45,433 bases of DNA from an uncultured Pelagibacteraceae bacterium (lineage in GTDB: Bacteria; Pseudomonadota; Alphaproteobacteria; Pelagibacterales; Pelagibacteraceae), in the NCBI GenBank assembly GCA_902557935.1, contig CACECJ010000006.1:1-45433 (forward strand), written 5' to 3'. Made by a program: the position numbers and the translations under genes. Each line of letters begins with the position of its first letter. Position 1 is the first letter of the stretch. Shown here piece by piece: positions 26,576-37,167 of this stretch. The notes under the pieces were generated by a model. The model saw nothing but the letters and a program-made list of their open reading frames with translations, was not told where the DNA came from and did not search any database.

Positions 26576-27685
26576 ATGATTAAACAAAGAATATGCATTG
26601 TCGGAAACGGCCTTTCAGGCTTAATGACAGCTGTAGTTTTAGCTAAAGTGCCTGGTATAGAGGTAAATTTAATAGCTAAAAAAGGTACAAAAAACGTTGA
26701 TAAAAGGACTACTGCTATTTCAGATACAAATTATAAGTTCATTAGTCAAAATATTATAAGTTTAGGAGAAAATTTGTTCTGGCCTTCAAAAAAAATTGAG
26801 CTTTATTACGAAACTTCTAAAGAAAATATAAATTTTTTAAATCTCAACGAGGCAAACTCTAATCTTATGTATGTTTTTGAAAATGACAAAGTTAAAGATT
26901 TATTATTGAAAGAAATTTCAAAAAATAAAATTAAGTTGATAAGAAAGGATGTAAAAAAATTATCTGAGTTAAAAAATTATGATTTAATTATTCTCTGTAT
27001 AGGTGGACAATCTAAAATTTACAACAACATAACAAAAATTAGATCTATTAAGAAAGATTATAAAGAAGTAGCTATAACTGGTTACGTAAGGCACAATTAC
27101 AAAACTCTAAACACAAGCCAGTTCTTTTTAAAAGAAGGGCCATTCGCTATACTCCCCTTTTCAAAAAATTATTTCTCTTTTGTTTGGAGTGTAAAAAAAT
27201 ACTTTTTTGAAAATAATTCAAAAAAAATTACATATTTAATAAAAAAAAAAATATTAGAAATGTTGAAGAATAAACAAGATATTACTATTAGTAATATTCA
27301 GTCGTATCCTATTTCTCTTAGTTTAAGGCGACAGTATCATCAAAAAAATATATTAATTCTTGGTGAGGGTTTGCACACTATTCATCCTGTAGCTGGTCAA
27401 GGTTTTAATCTAGTTCTAAGGGATATAAAAAAACTAAAAGAAATTATTAAATATTATGTGAGTTTAGGTATTTCTATAAAAAATAGCTATGCATTAAATG
27501 ATTTTTATAATAGTAGAAAACCCGAAAATACTATTATGAGCTTAGGAGTTGATGCTACTCACAGTTTTTTTAAGCAAAATAAATACTTAGATCCATTCAA
27601 AGAAATAATTGTAAAAAATATTAAGAACAACGGGACATTAAAAAAATTCAGCAAAATAATTTCTAATCGAGGTTTATCATTCTAA
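26576..27685 (+). CDS. UbiH-family FAD-dependent monooxygenase
   Basis: A 369-residue flavoprotein of the UbiH/UbiF/UbiL type, probably a ubiquinone ring hydroxylase. The N-terminal dinucleotide-binding motif is CIVGNGLSGLMTAVVLAK (residues 7-24), followed by DKRTTAIS near 43, and the second FAD motif is GEGLHTIHPVAGQGFNLVLR near 264. The usual GDAAH is GEGLH here, so the FAD-contact Asp is replaced by Glu. It is about 30 residues short for the family and has an A11 run at 27240-27251. It is the first gene of ubiH-mnmE-mnmG-rsmG-parA-parB. Confidence 0.8.
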   Translation: MIKQRICIVGNGLSGLMTAVVLAKVPGIEVNLIAKKGTKNVDKRTTAISDTNYKFISQNIISLGENLFWPSKKIELYYETSKENINFLNLNEANSNLMYVFENDKVKDLLLKEISKNKIKLIRKDVKKLSELKNYDLIILCIGGQSKIYNNITKIRSIKKDYKEVAITGYVRHNYKTLNTSQFFLKEGPFAILPFSKNYFSFVWSVKKYFFENNSKKITYLIKKKILEMLKNKQDITISNIQSYPISLSLRRQYHQKNILILGEGLHTIHPVAGQGFNLVLRDIKKLKEIIKYYVSLGISIKNSYALNDFYNSRKPENTIMSLGVDATHSFFKQNKYLDPFKEIIVKNIKNNGTLKKFSKIISNRGLSF

Positions 27686-27689
27686 CTCA

Positions 27690-29018
27690 ATGAACATTTA
27701 TGCTTTATCTTCGGGTAGAGGACCCTCCGGAATAGCTATCGTTAGAATATCAGGTAGTGAAACTCTAAAGATTTGTCAAAATTTGACTAAGTCCAAAGAT
27801 ATTAAGTCTAATGAAGTAAACTTTTGTAAGTTTTATGACCCTAAAAATGATAATGTAATAGACCCAGAGGCTCTATTGTTGTGGTTTCCCGGGCCAAATA
27901 GCTATACTGGAGAGGATTTAGCAGAACTACAAATCCATGGAAGTAACGCAGTTATAAACGCTTTATTGAAAGTATTATCCGAGCAAAAAAACTGCAGACT
28001 AGCTGAACCAGGCGAGTTCACTAAAATTGCTTTTCAAAACGATAAAATCGATTTGTTAAAAGCAGAAAGTATAGGAGATCTTATCCATGCTGAAACAGAG
28101 CTACAAAGACAGCAAGCAATAAAATTAGTTCAGGGAAACGTATCAAATTATTATAATGACTTGAGGGAAAAAATAATTAAATCTCTAGCTTTTATAGAAG
28201 CTAAAATTGATTTTACAGAGGAAGATCTTCCAGAAAAAGTACTAAAAGATGCCCACAAATCAATCAAAGAAATTCACTCAGAAATTACTAAAATTATTGA
28301 GGACAATAAAGTCGGAGAAAAAATTAGAGATGGTTTTAGGGTTTCGATTATAGGAGAAGTTAATGCTGGAAAATCATCATTATTAAATCTACTTTCTAAA
28401 AGAGAAGTAGCAATCGTTTCAGATGAGGCCGGCACAACTAGAGATGTTATCGAAACCTATTTAAATTTAGATGGATATCCTGTTCTTTTAGCTGACACTG
28501 CTGGTATTAGAGATACCAAAAATGAAGTAGAGAAAAAAGGAATTTCATTAGCTCTTGGAAAATTTAAAGAAGCAGATTTAAGTATAATAGTCATCGATAA
28601 TTCATCAAAAAAAATTAACAAAGAAATACAGAATATGATTAATAAAGATACTATAATTTTTTTAAATAAATCAGATGTTTCAGATAAACAAAATCATAAA
28701 TTTAACGCCGATACTGTTTTGGCTTCAGTAAAAAATAATAAAAATATCGATAAATTAATAAATTTGATTAAAGCTAAGTTAAGCAATAAATTTACATCCA
28801 ACAATAGCGCTTTAATTACGAGAGAAAGGCACAGAGTTAAACTCAATAATTGCTTAAAAGAAATTGATAAGTTTCTTAAAAAGGATCAAAACAAAGACCT
28901 TGAACTAGCAGCAGAAGATCTAAGAATGGCTACAAGACATCTTGGTAGCATCATCGGTAAGGTAGATGTGGAAGAAATACTTGGATCTATATTCAAAGAT
29001 TTCTGTATAGGTAAATAA
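27690..29018 (+). CDS. mnmE: tRNA modification GTPase MnmE
   Basis: MnmE works with MnmG to make cmnm5U at the wobble uridine of several tRNAs. The 442-residue protein has an N-terminal folate-binding domain (IYALSSGRGPSGIAIVRISG), a helical domain and an inserted G domain with P-loop GEVNAGKSSLLN near residue 225, GTTRD, the DTAG switch II and NKSD. It ends with the expected FCIGK. The gene next to it is mnmG, so the modification complex is encoded together. Confidence 0.98.
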   Translation: MNIYALSSGRGPSGIAIVRISGSETLKICQNLTKSKDIKSNEVNFCKFYDPKNDNVIDPEALLLWFPGPNSYTGEDLAELQIHGSNAVINALLKVLSEQKNCRLAEPGEFTKIAFQNDKIDLLKAESIGDLIHAETELQRQQAIKLVQGNVSNYYNDLREKIIKSLAFIEAKIDFTEEDLPEKVLKDAHKSIKEIHSEITKIIEDNKVGEKIRDGFRVSIIGEVNAGKSSLLNLLSKREVAIVSDEAGTTRDVIETYLNLDGYPVLLADTAGIRDTKNEVEKKGISLALGKFKEADLSIIVIDNSSKKINKEIQNMINKDTIIFLNKSDVSDKQNHKFNADTVLASVKNNKNIDKLINLIKAKLSNKFTSNNSALITRERHRVKLNNCLKEIDKFLKKDQNKDLELAAEDLRMATRHLGSIIGKVDVEEILGSIFKDFCIGK

Positions 29019-29060
29019 AATACTACTTGTATTCTTAATCTAGACGTTTAAATTCACAAC

Positions 29061-30929
29061 ATGACAAAACAAAGCTATGATGTAGTAGTTATAGGTGGAG
29101 GACATGCCGGATGTGAGGCAGCAGCAGCTGCCGCTAGAATGGGCGTAAATACTGCCCTTTTTACCCATAAAATCGAGACTATTGGTGAAATGTCGTGTAA
29201 TCCCGCCATAGGAGGACTTGGAAAAGGGCATCTTGTGAGAGAAATCGATGCTTTGGATGGTGTAATGGGTGTAGTAGCTGATAAATCAGGTATTCAATTT
29301 AGATTGTTAAATAGAAGTCGTGGACCAGCAGTGCAAGGACCAAGGACTCAATCAGACAGAGCTCTTTATAAAGAGTACATGCAAAAGATTTTATTAAATT
29401 ATGAAAATTTAGAGGTCGTAGCAGATCCTGTAGTTAAATTCTTATTTGATAACAACAAAGTTATAGGATTCGTTTGTCAGAGCGGTAAAGAAATAAGAAC
29501 TAAAGAACTAATACTTACTACTGGAACTTTTTTGAATGGTTTAATACATATAGGTGAAACACAGATACCAGCTGGTCGGTATGATGAAAAACCATCTACT
29601 GGTTTAAGTGAACAACTAGCAAAATTTAAAATGCAAATTGGAAGATTAAAAACTGGAACGCCACCTAGACTAGATGGTGATACAATTGATTATGATGACT
29701 TAGAAATGCAACCTGCTGATGATGATCATTACTATTTCTCTTTCTTGACGAACAAGATTGATAATAAGCAGATTAAATGTGGGATGACTTACACAAATAA
29801 TGATGTTCATAAAATTATTAGTGAAAACATTTCAAGAAGCGCCATGTATTCAGGAAACATAAAAGGAATAGGACCTAGGTATTGTCCATCTATAGAAGAT
29901 AAAATCGTTAAGTTTAAGGAAAAAGAAAAGCATCAAATATTCCTGGAGCCAGAGGGATTAAAGGACAATACTATTTACCCAAATGGTATATCGACCTCTC
30001 TCCCAGAGGAGATACAACTTAAAATATTAAGCAAAATCAAGGGTTTAGAGCATGTTAAGATGAAGAGACCTGGATACGCAATTGAGTATGATTACGTGGA
30101 TCCAAGGGAGTTAAAAGCAACTTTAGAAACCAAAAAAATTAATTCTTTATTTCTTGCTGGGCAAATTAATGGAACTACAGGGTATGAAGAAGCAGCAGCT
30201 CAAGGCTTGATAGCAGGGATTAACGCGGCTTTAAAAATTCAAAAACAAGAGGAGTTTATTTTAGATCGATCAACTTCTTATATTGGTGTTATGATTGATG
30301 ACCTTATCACTAAAGGAGTTACAGAACCTTATAGAATGTTTACATCTAGAGCCGAATATAGACTAACTTTAAGAGCCGATAATGCCGACCAAAGACTAAC
30401 TGGTTTTGGAATTAATTTAAACTTAGTTAAGTCTGAAAGAAAAAAAATATTTAATGAAAAGAAAAAAAATATTTCGGCTCTTAATTTAATTTTAAAAAAT
30501 AATTATCTATCACCTAATCAAGCTAAGAAATATGATATTAAAATTGCTATGGATGGTGTAAAAAGATCTTGCTTAGAGATTATGGGTCAGCGAAAAGTAA
30601 ATATGGTAAAAATAAGGCAAGCATTTCCTGATATTCCTAGTTTTCCAAGGCATATAGAAATCCAAGTTGTAACAGATGCTCATTATATGGGTTACTTGGG
30701 CAGACAAGATCGAGATATAGAATCTTTTAAGAAAGACGAGTCAGTTATCATACCTGAGGGTATAGATTATGAAAAACTGAGCGGCCTATCTAACGAGATT
30801 AAGAGTAAGCTGGTTCAGGTTAAGCCTAAAACGCTAGGCCAAGCTATACGTATTGATGGTGTTACGCCTGCAGCTATAATTATTCTTCTTTCACACATTA
30901 AAAAACTTAGATATAAAGCTACTGCTTAA
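29061..30929 (+). CDS. mnmG: tRNA uridine modification enzyme MnmG (GidA)
   Basis: The FAD- and NADH-dependent partner of MnmE. The 622-residue protein has the FAD motif [21 protein letters not shown] (residues 8-28), [20 protein letters not shown] near 45, and [13 protein letters not shown] near 194. The C-terminal helical part that contacts MnmE includes [12 protein letters not shown]. Length is normal. It overlaps rsmG by TAATG. Confidence 0.98.
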   Translation: MTKQSYDVVVIGGGHAGCEAAAAAARMGVNTALFTHKIETIGEMSCNPAIGGLGKGHLVREIDALDGVMGVVADKSGIQFRLLNRSRGPAVQGPRTQSDRALYKEYMQKILLNYENLEVVADPVVKFLFDNNKVIGFVCQSGKEIRTKELILTTGTFLNGLIHIGETQIPAGRYDEKPSTGLSEQLAKFKMQIGRLKTGTPPRLDGDTIDYDDLEMQPADDDHYYFSFLTNKIDNKQIKCGMTYTNNDVHKIISENISRSAMYSGNIKGIGPRYCPSIEDKIVKFKEKEKHQIFLEPEGLKDNTIYPNGISTSLPEEIQLKILSKIKGLEHVKMKRPGYAIEYDYVDPRELKATLETKKINSLFLAGQINGTTGYEEAAAQGLIAGINAALKIQKQEEFILDRSTSYIGVMIDDLITKGVTEPYRMFTSRAEYRLTLRADNADQRLTGFGINLNLVKSERKKIFNEKKKNISALNLILKNNYLSPNQAKKYDIKIAMDGVKRSCLEIMGQRKVNMVKIRQAFPDIPSFPRHIEIQVVTDAHYMGYLGRQDRDIESFKKDESVIIPEGIDYEKLSGLSNEIKSKLVQVKPKTLGQAIRIDGVTPAAIIILLSHIKKLRYKATA

Positions 30930-31540
30930 TGCAGCAGCTTGAAGTTATAAATATTCTTAAAAAAGATCTTAATTTTACCGATCAATCTATTCTAAAACTG
31001 AAAAAATTTACAAATCTAGTTTTAAAAGAAAATAAAAAATATAATTTGATCTCAAAAAGCACAGAAAATCAAATTTGGGCAAGACACATTCTTGATTCCG
31101 CTCAATTGGTTAAATTTATAGATTTTAGCAGCAATTCATTAGCTGATCTAGGTAGTGGTGCTGGATTTCCAGGCATAGTATTAGAAATATTCAATAAAAA
31201 TAAGGGTTTTCACGTGAAATTATACGAAAAATCACCTGTTAAGAGACGATTTTTAATGAAAGCGATTAAGGAATTGGGACTAAATGCTGAAGTTCTAGGA
31301 GATATTCGAGACGAAAAGTTAGATACAGACATTATCGTTTGCAGAGCATTTAAAAAATTAGACTATGTAATACAAGTTTCACGTGAAATTGCTAAAAAGC
31401 CACATAAATTGATCATTTTAAAGGGTCAAAATGCACAGGAAGAGATAAATAAATCTTTTAAAAATAAAAAATACCCTTATAAATTAGAAAAAAGTATAAC
31501 AAATATTGATTCTAAAATAATTTTGATGAACATAAGTTAA
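30929..31540 (+). CDS. rsmG: 16S rRNA G527 methyltransferase RsmG (GidB)
   Basis: A 203-residue SAM-dependent enzyme that makes m7G527 in 16S rRNA; loss gives streptomycin resistance in many bacteria. ARHILDSAQLVKFID lies near residue 50, the SAM-binding LADLGSGAGFPGIVLEI near 72 and CRAFKKLDYV near 143. Two parS-like sequences lie inside the gene. It sits between mnmG and parA, the standard order near alphaproteobacterial origins, and ends 2 bp before parA. Confidence 0.96.
   Translation: MQQLEVINILKKDLNFTDQSILKLKKFTNLVLKENKKYNLISKSTENQIWARHILDSAQLVKFIDFSSNSLADLGSGAGFPGIVLEIFNKNKGFHVKLYEKSPVKRRFLMKAIKELGLNAEVLGDIRDEKLDTDIIVCRAFKKLDYVIQVSREIAKKPHKLIILKGQNAQEEINKSFKNKKYPYKLEKSITNIDSKIILMNIS
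31206..31221 (+). other. parS: parS-like site 1 (inside rsmG)
   Basis: The palindromic core TTTCACGTGAAA (31208-31219) is the centre of the ParB-binding consensus TGTTTCACGTGAAACA. The flanks differ, giving 12 of 16 matches. It lies about 0.3 kb upstream of parA. Confidence 0.75.
31375..31390 (+). other. parS: parS-like site 2 (inside rsmG)
   Basis: AGTTTCACGTGAAATT matches the parS consensus at 13 of 16 positions, with the 12-bp core (31377-31388) perfect. It lies about 155 bp upstream of parA and 169 bp from site 1. Confidence 0.82.
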
Positions 31541-31542
31541 AA

Positions 31543-32340
31543 ATGGGAAAGTTGACTACATTAGCGGTTATAAATCAGAAAGGCGGAGTGGGCAAGACAA
31601 CTACAGTTATTAATTTAGCAGCGTCACTGTCCATTTTGGGTCAAAATAATTTAGTTATAGATTTAGATCCACAAGGAAATGCAACAACAGGTCTGGGCAA
31701 AAGCAACAGCGACGAGTTGAAAAATATATATAACCTTTTAATAAAAAAAATTAATATCAATGACACAATACTAAAAACTGAAATTCAAAATTTAGATTTA
31801 ATAAGTTCTCACGTTAATTTATCTGGTCTTGAAGTAGAAACTGCAAATGACTCGAATAGAGCATTTGTATTAAAAGAAATTCTTAACGCTGAAAAAAATG
31901 GACTTTTAAAAAAATACGACAATATATTCATTGATTGTCCTCCTTCTTTAAGTCTTCTAACTATTATGGCTTTAGTAGCTAGTGATGAATTATTAGTACC
32001 ACTTCAAACAGAATTTTTTGCCTTAGAAGGAATTACGCAACTTGTAAAAACTATAGATAGGATCAAAGAAAATTTGAATCCTGTTTTAAAGATAAGAGGC
32101 ATATTATTAACTATGTTTGACAAAAGAAATAAATTATCTTCAGAGGTTGATAGAGAAGCACGAAATTATTTTAAAGAAAAAGTTTACCAAACTGTAATTC
32201 AAAGAAATGTAAGATTATCCGAAGCTCCCTCACATGGCTTACCATGTGTTATTTATGATAAGAATTGTATTGGTAGTAAATCTTATCTAAAACTTGCAAA
32301 AGAATTTATAAAAAACAGCCAAATTGAGAGCGCCGCATGA
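31543..32340 (+). CDS. parA: Chromosome-partitioning ATPase ParA (Soj)
   Basis: ParA forms DNA-bound gradients that move ParB-parS complexes apart. The 265-residue protein has the deviant Walker A NQKGGVGKTTTVIN near residue 11, VIDLDPQGNATTG near 39, IFIDCPPSLSLLT near 128 and a C-terminal DNA-binding helix region with RNVRLSEAPSHG. It is a short chromosomal ParA without an N-terminal HTH. It overlaps parB by ATGA. Confidence 0.98.
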   Translation: MGKLTTLAVINQKGGVGKTTTVINLAASLSILGQNNLVIDLDPQGNATTGLGKSNSDELKNIYNLLIKKININDTILKTEIQNLDLISSHVNLSGLEVETANDSNRAFVLKEILNAEKNGLLKKYDNIFIDCPPSLSLLTIMALVASDELLVPLQTEFFALEGITQLVKTIDRIKENLNPVLKIRGILLTMFDKRNKLSSEVDREARNYFKEKVYQTVIQRNVRLSEAPSHGLPCVIYDKNCIGSKSYLKLAKEFIKNSQIESAA

Positions 32341-33191
32341 ATTCAGGAAAAAAGAAGGGATTAGGTCGAGGACTTTCAGCTTTATTTGGAGACCAAAAAC
32401 CTAAAGAGGAAGCTAAAGCTAACAATCAATCAAAAATGATCTCAATTGCTGATTTGAGCAGGAATCCTTATCAACCAAGACAGAATTTTAGTGAGGAAAA
32501 GCTACAAGAACTTGCTAATTCTATTAAGAAAAATGGTATTATACAACCAATTGCAGTGAGACCTAGCAAATCATCAAATGACAAATATGAAATAGTAGCT
32601 GGAGAAAGAAGATGGTTAGCTGCTCAAAGAGCTGGATTGCATGAAATACCAGTTACAATTTTAAACTTGAGTGATGTTGAATCATTGGAGGTTGCTATAG
32701 TTGAAAATATTCAACGTGATGACCTTAACCCTATTGAGGAGGCTAGGGGATATAAAAGATTAAACGATGAGTTTAAATATGATCACGAGAGTATCTCAAA
32801 ATTAATGTCTAAAAGCAGAAGTCATGTCAGCAACACTCTTAGATTACTAACTCTGCCAGCTGATGTTGTAGCTATGTTAGAAGAGGGAACTTTAACATCT
32901 GGTCAAGCGAGACCATTAATTGGATTATCAAATGCATCCTCTATTGCTGAGGAAATTGTATCAAAAAATTATAGTGCGAGAAAAGTTGAGTATCTAACTA
33001 GAAACAAGAAAAGTATTAAAGGTGAAAATTTTGTAGATCCGAATGTTATAAAAGTTCAAGGAAAAATAGAGAAAGCTCTTGGTTTAAAAGTAAATATTAT
33101 TAACAAGAAAAACAATTCAGGAAAAGTTACGATCGTATACAAAGATTTGGACCAATTCGAATTAATTTCAAGTTTGCTTACTAGGAATTAG
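32337..33191 (+). CDS. parB: Chromosome-partitioning protein ParB (Spo0J)
   Basis: A CTP-dependent clamp that loads at parS. The 284-residue protein has the ParA-activating N-terminal KKGLGRGLSALFGD, the CTP-binding NPYQPRQNF near residue 42 and AGERRWLAAQRAGL near 88, NIQRDDLNPIEEA near 123 and a helix-turn-helix with MSKSRSHVSNTLRLL near 152-172. The C-terminal dimer domain is present. Two likely binding sites are inside rsmG just upstream. It overlaps the convergent holA by 11 bp. Confidence 0.98.
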   Translation: MNSGKKKGLGRGLSALFGDQKPKEEAKANNQSKMISIADLSRNPYQPRQNFSEEKLQELANSIKKNGIIQPIAVRPSKSSNDKYEIVAGERRWLAAQRAGLHEIPVTILNLSDVESLEVAIVENIQRDDLNPIEEARGYKRLNDEFKYDHESISKLMSKSRSHVSNTLRLLTLPADVVAMLEEGTLTSGQARPLIGLSNASSIAEEIVSKNYSARKVEYLTRNKKSIKGENFVDPNVIKVQGKIEKALGLKVNIINKKNNSGKVTIVYKDLDQFELISSLLTRN

Positions 33192-34170
33192 CACATTTGC
33201 ATATATCAATTATTAATTTTTTTAACAAAATATTTTTATCTAATACACTATTTGATTTAATTTTTATTTCATAATTATATGTTTCATTTTTGATTTTTTT
33301 TAATTTACGATTATCCCATCTTTTTACCTGATTTATAAAATTTTCTTTATCTTTCCAAAATATTGGTGGTTTTAGTAATTCAACTTTTTTTTCAACACTA
33401 TCTTTTGACTCGATTTTATTAAGTTGGTCAATCTTATTCAAGTTTTGATTAATTATATTCAAATAAAGCACATTCTTTTCTGTTTCAAGTATCGTTTCGC
33501 TCAACAGTTTATTAGTTGCTTTTCTGTTTCCTAAAAAAGCAGCATCTTTTAAAGCGTTAAAATCGTTTGAAGTTGTAAGATTTAGTAGATCCTCAATATC
33601 TTTGATATTTAATTTTTTTTCTTTAAAAAAAGATCCTATTTTATCAAGTTCATTTAGTAATTTAACTCTATCAAGTTTGCAGTTATCTATTATTAAATTT
33701 ACAATGTCAGTATTTAGACCCTCGAATCCTTTAAGTTTTTCTCTAATTATGTTTGAAATATTTATACGATTGTCTTGATAGCAAGCTATCGCAGCGAAAT
33801 TTTTGGATTTTTCAAAGTAATTTCTTAATTTTGATCTTCTATCCAAATTTTCTGCAAATAATATAATTCTTTGATCGGGATCTATATCTTCACAGGTTTG
33901 AACAGTCTTAAGGATTTTGTCGGATACTTCATTTAAAAAAATAATTTTTTCTGTACTAAATAAGGATGTATTTGAAATTTCACTTAATAATAAATTTTCG
34001 TTTTTAATAACTTCATCCTGATAATAATTTAAGGTTTCGTAGTTACTAAAATCATTTTTTATTTTCTTTTTGAATTCGTTCTTGAGTCCTAAATTTTCTC
34101 CATAAAATAAAATATACTTATTTTTAATGATCTTAATATTTTGCTCAGCTAAGTAACTTTTAATAATCAT
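33181..34170 (-). CDS. holA: DNA polymerase III delta subunit
   Basis: The 329-residue delta subunit opens the beta sliding clamp in the clamp loader. Similarity is low, but the three-domain layout fits: an N-terminal AAA+-like domain without Walker residues, which contains NTSLFSTEKIIFLNEV near residue 67 (the LFxxxxLVxL pattern), a middle domain and a helical collar. Its place after lptE, downstream of leuS, supports the call. It overlaps lptE by 11 bp and parB by 11 bp. Confidence 0.88.
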   Translation of the reverse strand: MIIKSYLAEQNIKIIKNKYILFYGENLGLKNEFKKKIKNDFSNYETLNYYQDEVIKNENLLLSEISNTSLFSTEKIIFLNEVSDKILKTVQTCEDIDPDQRIILFAENLDRRSKLRNYFEKSKNFAAIACYQDNRINISNIIREKLKGFEGLNTDIVNLIIDNCKLDRVKLLNELDKIGSFFKEKKLNIKDIEDLLNLTTSNDFNALKDAAFLGNRKATNKLLSETILETEKNVLYLNIINQNLNKIDQLNKIESKDSVEKKVELLKPPIFWKDKENFINQVKRWDNRKLKKIKNETYNYEIKIKSNSVLDKNILLKKLIIDICKCANS

Positions 34171-34630
34171 ATAATTTAGATATTAATTTTTCAATAATTT
34201 CTTCAGCTAGATTGTCAGTTATCAAGCTAATCGCTTTTTTTTCATTGGTTAAAGTTTGTGAATACTGAGACGCTACATTAAAATCTATACTCTCTCTTAC
34301 TTCAAATACATTTTCTTTATTATTATTCAATTCTTCAAATTTTACATTTACAATTATTTCTATTTGATATTTAGTAATCTCATTTTTGATATTTCTCTCT
34401 TTTACATCTTTATTTTTTTTTGTATTTATCTCTAATTTAACATTTTTATTTGCTTCTTCTTGTTTTATAGAAAGCTTATTTTTCAACTTATAGTTAATCC
34501 TTTTTTCTCCTATAGATCTAATCTCAACAACATTAAAGTTTATTAAATCTGACTGTTTTACAACTTTGAAACCACAGTTTGATAAAAGGAAAAAAACTGG
34601 GACTATTAAAAATTTTAAATATCGATACAT
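34160..34630 (-). CDS. lptE: LPS-assembly lipoprotein LptE
   Basis: LptE plugs the LptD barrel that inserts lipopolysaccharide in the outer membrane. The 156-residue protein has a lipoprotein signal with lipobox LLSNCGFKV (Cys19). The mature sequence is mostly charged Lys, Asn and Glu, with the ATQYSQT-like element seen as VASQYSQTLTNEKKA near residue 118. It lies between leuS and holA, the position known from many proteobacteria, and the identification rests partly on this. Confidence 0.82.
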   Translation of the reverse strand: MYRYLKFLIVPVFFLLSNCGFKVVKQSDLINFNVVEIRSIGEKRINYKLKNKLSIKQEEANKNVKLEINTKKNKDVKERNIKNEITKYQIEIIVNVKFEELNNNKENVFEVRESIDFNVASQYSQTLTNEKKAISLITDNLAEEIIEKLISKLYDY

Positions 34631-34641
34631 CTTTTTATTAT

Positions 34642-37161
34642 TTATTCTTTAATTATGTAATTTATAATCCTATTTTTAACAAAAATTGTTTTAATAATCT
34701 TCTTATCTTCTAAATATTTTTTTGTTTTAGAATTATTACTAACAGATTTTAAGATAGCATCTTTATCCAAATCTTTTTTTACATTAATGATATCCCTCGT
34801 TCTTCCATTTATTTGAATAGCTAACTTGATATCATCAACCAATAAATTTTTCTCAATCAACGGCCATTTGTTAGGATTTTTGCAATTTAATATTTCCAAA
34901 CATTCATTTGATAGATGAGGTGTAAATGGCATCAATAACTTCATAACTTTAATTAAATTATCTTTAAATATTTTATTACTTATCTCATTTTCTAAACAGT
35001 CTTTTAAAAGATTAAAAAGTTCATAAAAGTGGGCGATTGCAACGTTAAACCTAAATTTTTCAATTGAATTCTCAATTTTAAAAGCAAAACTGTTTATTTG
35101 TCTCACAAAATCTTCTTCAATATCAGTGTTAGCGTTTACTGATCTTCTTTTTGTAATTAAAATATTTATATTCCAAATTTTTTGTAAAAATTTATTAGCT
35201 GAATTTACGCCAACGTCTGACCATTGAATGTCTTTTTCCGGAGGACTATCTGATAAAATAAACCATCTTACAGAGTCAGCGCCGAATTGTTTAATCATTT
35301 TTTCAGGATCGACAGTATTTTTTTTTGACTTCGACATAGACTCAGGTGGGCCGATTGATACTGGGCTTTTATCAATCTTTTTTACAACTTTTTTATTTTC
35401 TATCTTTTCGACTTCATCCGGATAAAGCCAATTACCTCCCTGATCTTTATAGGACTCATGGCAAACCATACCTTGTGTAAATAAATTTTTGAATGGCTCA
35501 CTAAGATTTAGTTTCTTATCAAATTTATTTATTGCTTTTGTAAAAAAACGTGAATATAGCAAATGTAAAATAGCATGCTCAATACCCCCTATATATTGAT
35601 CAACTGGCATCCAATAATTGATATCTTTTTGATCAAAAGGCGCGCTCAGGTCTTTTGGTGAACAAAATCTTAAAAAGTACCATGAAGAGTCCACAAACGT
35701 ATCGAGAGTATCTGTTTCTCTAGTAGCTTTTTTACCAGTTGATTTTTGAATAGTGTTTTTCCAACTGGGATGACTCTCGAGTGGGTTACCAGAACTATTT
35801 AAATCTATATCGTCTGGTAACTCTATCGGCAATTCACTTTTTTCTACAGGAACTACACTTCCATCTTCTAAATAAATCATTGGGATTGGACAACCCCAGT
35901 AACGTTGTCTGGAAATTCCCCAATCTTTTAAACGAAATAAAGTTTTCCTTTTCCCGATTTTTTTATTCTCGATTTTATCGATTATTATTTTTTTGGCTTG
36001 TTCTACTTCTAAATTATTTAAAAAATCTGAATTTATAATTTTTCCTGCCCCGGTATAAGCTTCAGTTAATTCATCACTATTTTTACCATCTGATACAACT
36101 TTCAAAATTTCAAGATTATATTTTTTTGCAAACTCATAATCTCTTTGATCGTGAGCAGGACATCCAAATATCGCACCTGTTCCATAATCCATGAGCACAA
36201 AATTTGCAAAATAAACTGGTAATTTTTTATCTTTTAGGAATGGGTGCTCAACAAATAATTTTGTGTTAAACCCAATTTTTTCAGCGTTAGCCAAGGCTTC
36301 CTCAGTAGTTCCTGTGCTGTTACAACTTTCTTTGAATTTAGTGAAATTATTATCTTTTAAAAAATTTTTACTTAATGGATGATCAACCGATAAAGCTAAA
36401 AAACTAGCACCAAATAAAGTATCTGGTCTAGTTGTAAAAACATTGATCTTTGATTTATCGTCGATTAATTTGAATTCAAGCTCACAACCAAAAGATTTAC
36501 CTATCCAATTTTTTTGCATTAATTTAACTTTTTCTGGCCAGCCTTTAAGTTCACTTAAATCATTAAGTAGCTCATTAGAAAATTTTGTTATATTAAAAAA
36601 CCACTGGGATAACTTTTTTCTTTGAACTAAAGCATTAGATCTCCAACCTCTACCATTAATTACTTGTTCATTAGCAAGCACTGTTTTCTCAACAGGATCC
36701 CAATTAACATAAGTTTCTTTTCTGGATACCAAACCATTTTTATAAAAATCAATAAAAAGCGATTGTTGATGTTTGTAATATTCCTTGCTACAAGTCGATA
36801 TTTCATGTTCCCAATTAATTGATAAACCTAATAATTTTAATTGATTTTTCATTATTTCTATATTTTTATTAGTCCATTCTTTTGGATGAAGATTATTTGT
36901 TTTCGAAGCATTTTCAGCTGGTAATCCAAAAGCATCCCAGCCCATAGGATGTAAAACATTAAACCCTTTGAGATATTTGTATCTGGCTATAACATCACCT
37001 ATTGTGTAATTTCGCACGTGCCCCATATGAATTCGTCCAGATGGGTAAGGAAACATTTCTAAACAATAAAATTTTTTCCCGTCTTTGTTTTCTAATTTGC
37101 CTTTCTTAGAAAAAATATCTTGCCATTTTTTTTCGATTACTTGAAAATTTACTCTCTCCAT
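34642..37161 (-). CDS. leuS: Leucyl-tRNA synthetase
   Basis: The 839-residue class I synthetase charges tRNA-Leu. It has the HIGH motif as [15 protein letters not shown] near residue 39, a CP1 editing domain with [16 protein letters not shown] near 241 and [15 protein letters not shown] near 327, and the KMSKS motif as [11 protein letters not shown] near 613. The anticodon-binding and C-terminal domains follow. The order is DUF3576-leuS-lptE-holA, with only 6 bp and 11 bp gaps around leuS. Confidence 0.98.
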   Translation of the reverse strand: MERVNFQVIEKKWQDIFSKKGKLENKDGKKFYCLEMFPYPSGRIHMGHVRNYTIGDVIARYKYLKGFNVLHPMGWDAFGLPAENASKTNNLHPKEWTNKNIEIMKNQLKLLGLSINWEHEISTCSKEYYKHQQSLFIDFYKNGLVSRKETYVNWDPVEKTVLANEQVINGRGWRSNALVQRKKLSQWFFNITKFSNELLNDLSELKGWPEKVKLMQKNWIGKSFGCELEFKLIDDKSKINVFTTRPDTLFGASFLALSVDHPLSKNFLKDNNFTKFKESCNSTGTTEEALANAEKIGFNTKLFVEHPFLKDKKLPVYFANFVLMDYGTGAIFGCPAHDQRDYEFAKKYNLEILKVVSDGKNSDELTEAYTGAGKIINSDFLNNLEVEQAKKIIIDKIENKKIGKRKTLFRLKDWGISRQRYWGCPIPMIYLEDGSVVPVEKSELPIELPDDIDLNSSGNPLESHPSWKNTIQKSTGKKATRETDTLDTFVDSSWYFLRFCSPKDLSAPFDQKDINYWMPVDQYIGGIEHAILHLLYSRFFTKAINKFDKKLNLSEPFKNLFTQGMVCHESYKDQGGNWLYPDEVEKIENKKVVKKIDKSPVSIGPPESMSKSKKNTVDPEKMIKQFGADSVRWFILSDSPPEKDIQWSDVGVNSANKFLQKIWNINILITKRRSVNANTDIEEDFVRQINSFAFKIENSIEKFRFNVAIAHFYELFNLLKDCLENEISNKIFKDNLIKVMKLLMPFTPHLSNECLEILNCKNPNKWPLIEKNLLVDDIKLAIQINGRTRDIINVKKDLDKDAILKSVSNNSKTKKYLEDKKIIKTIFVKNRIINYIIKE

Positions 37162-37167
37162 TAGAAT

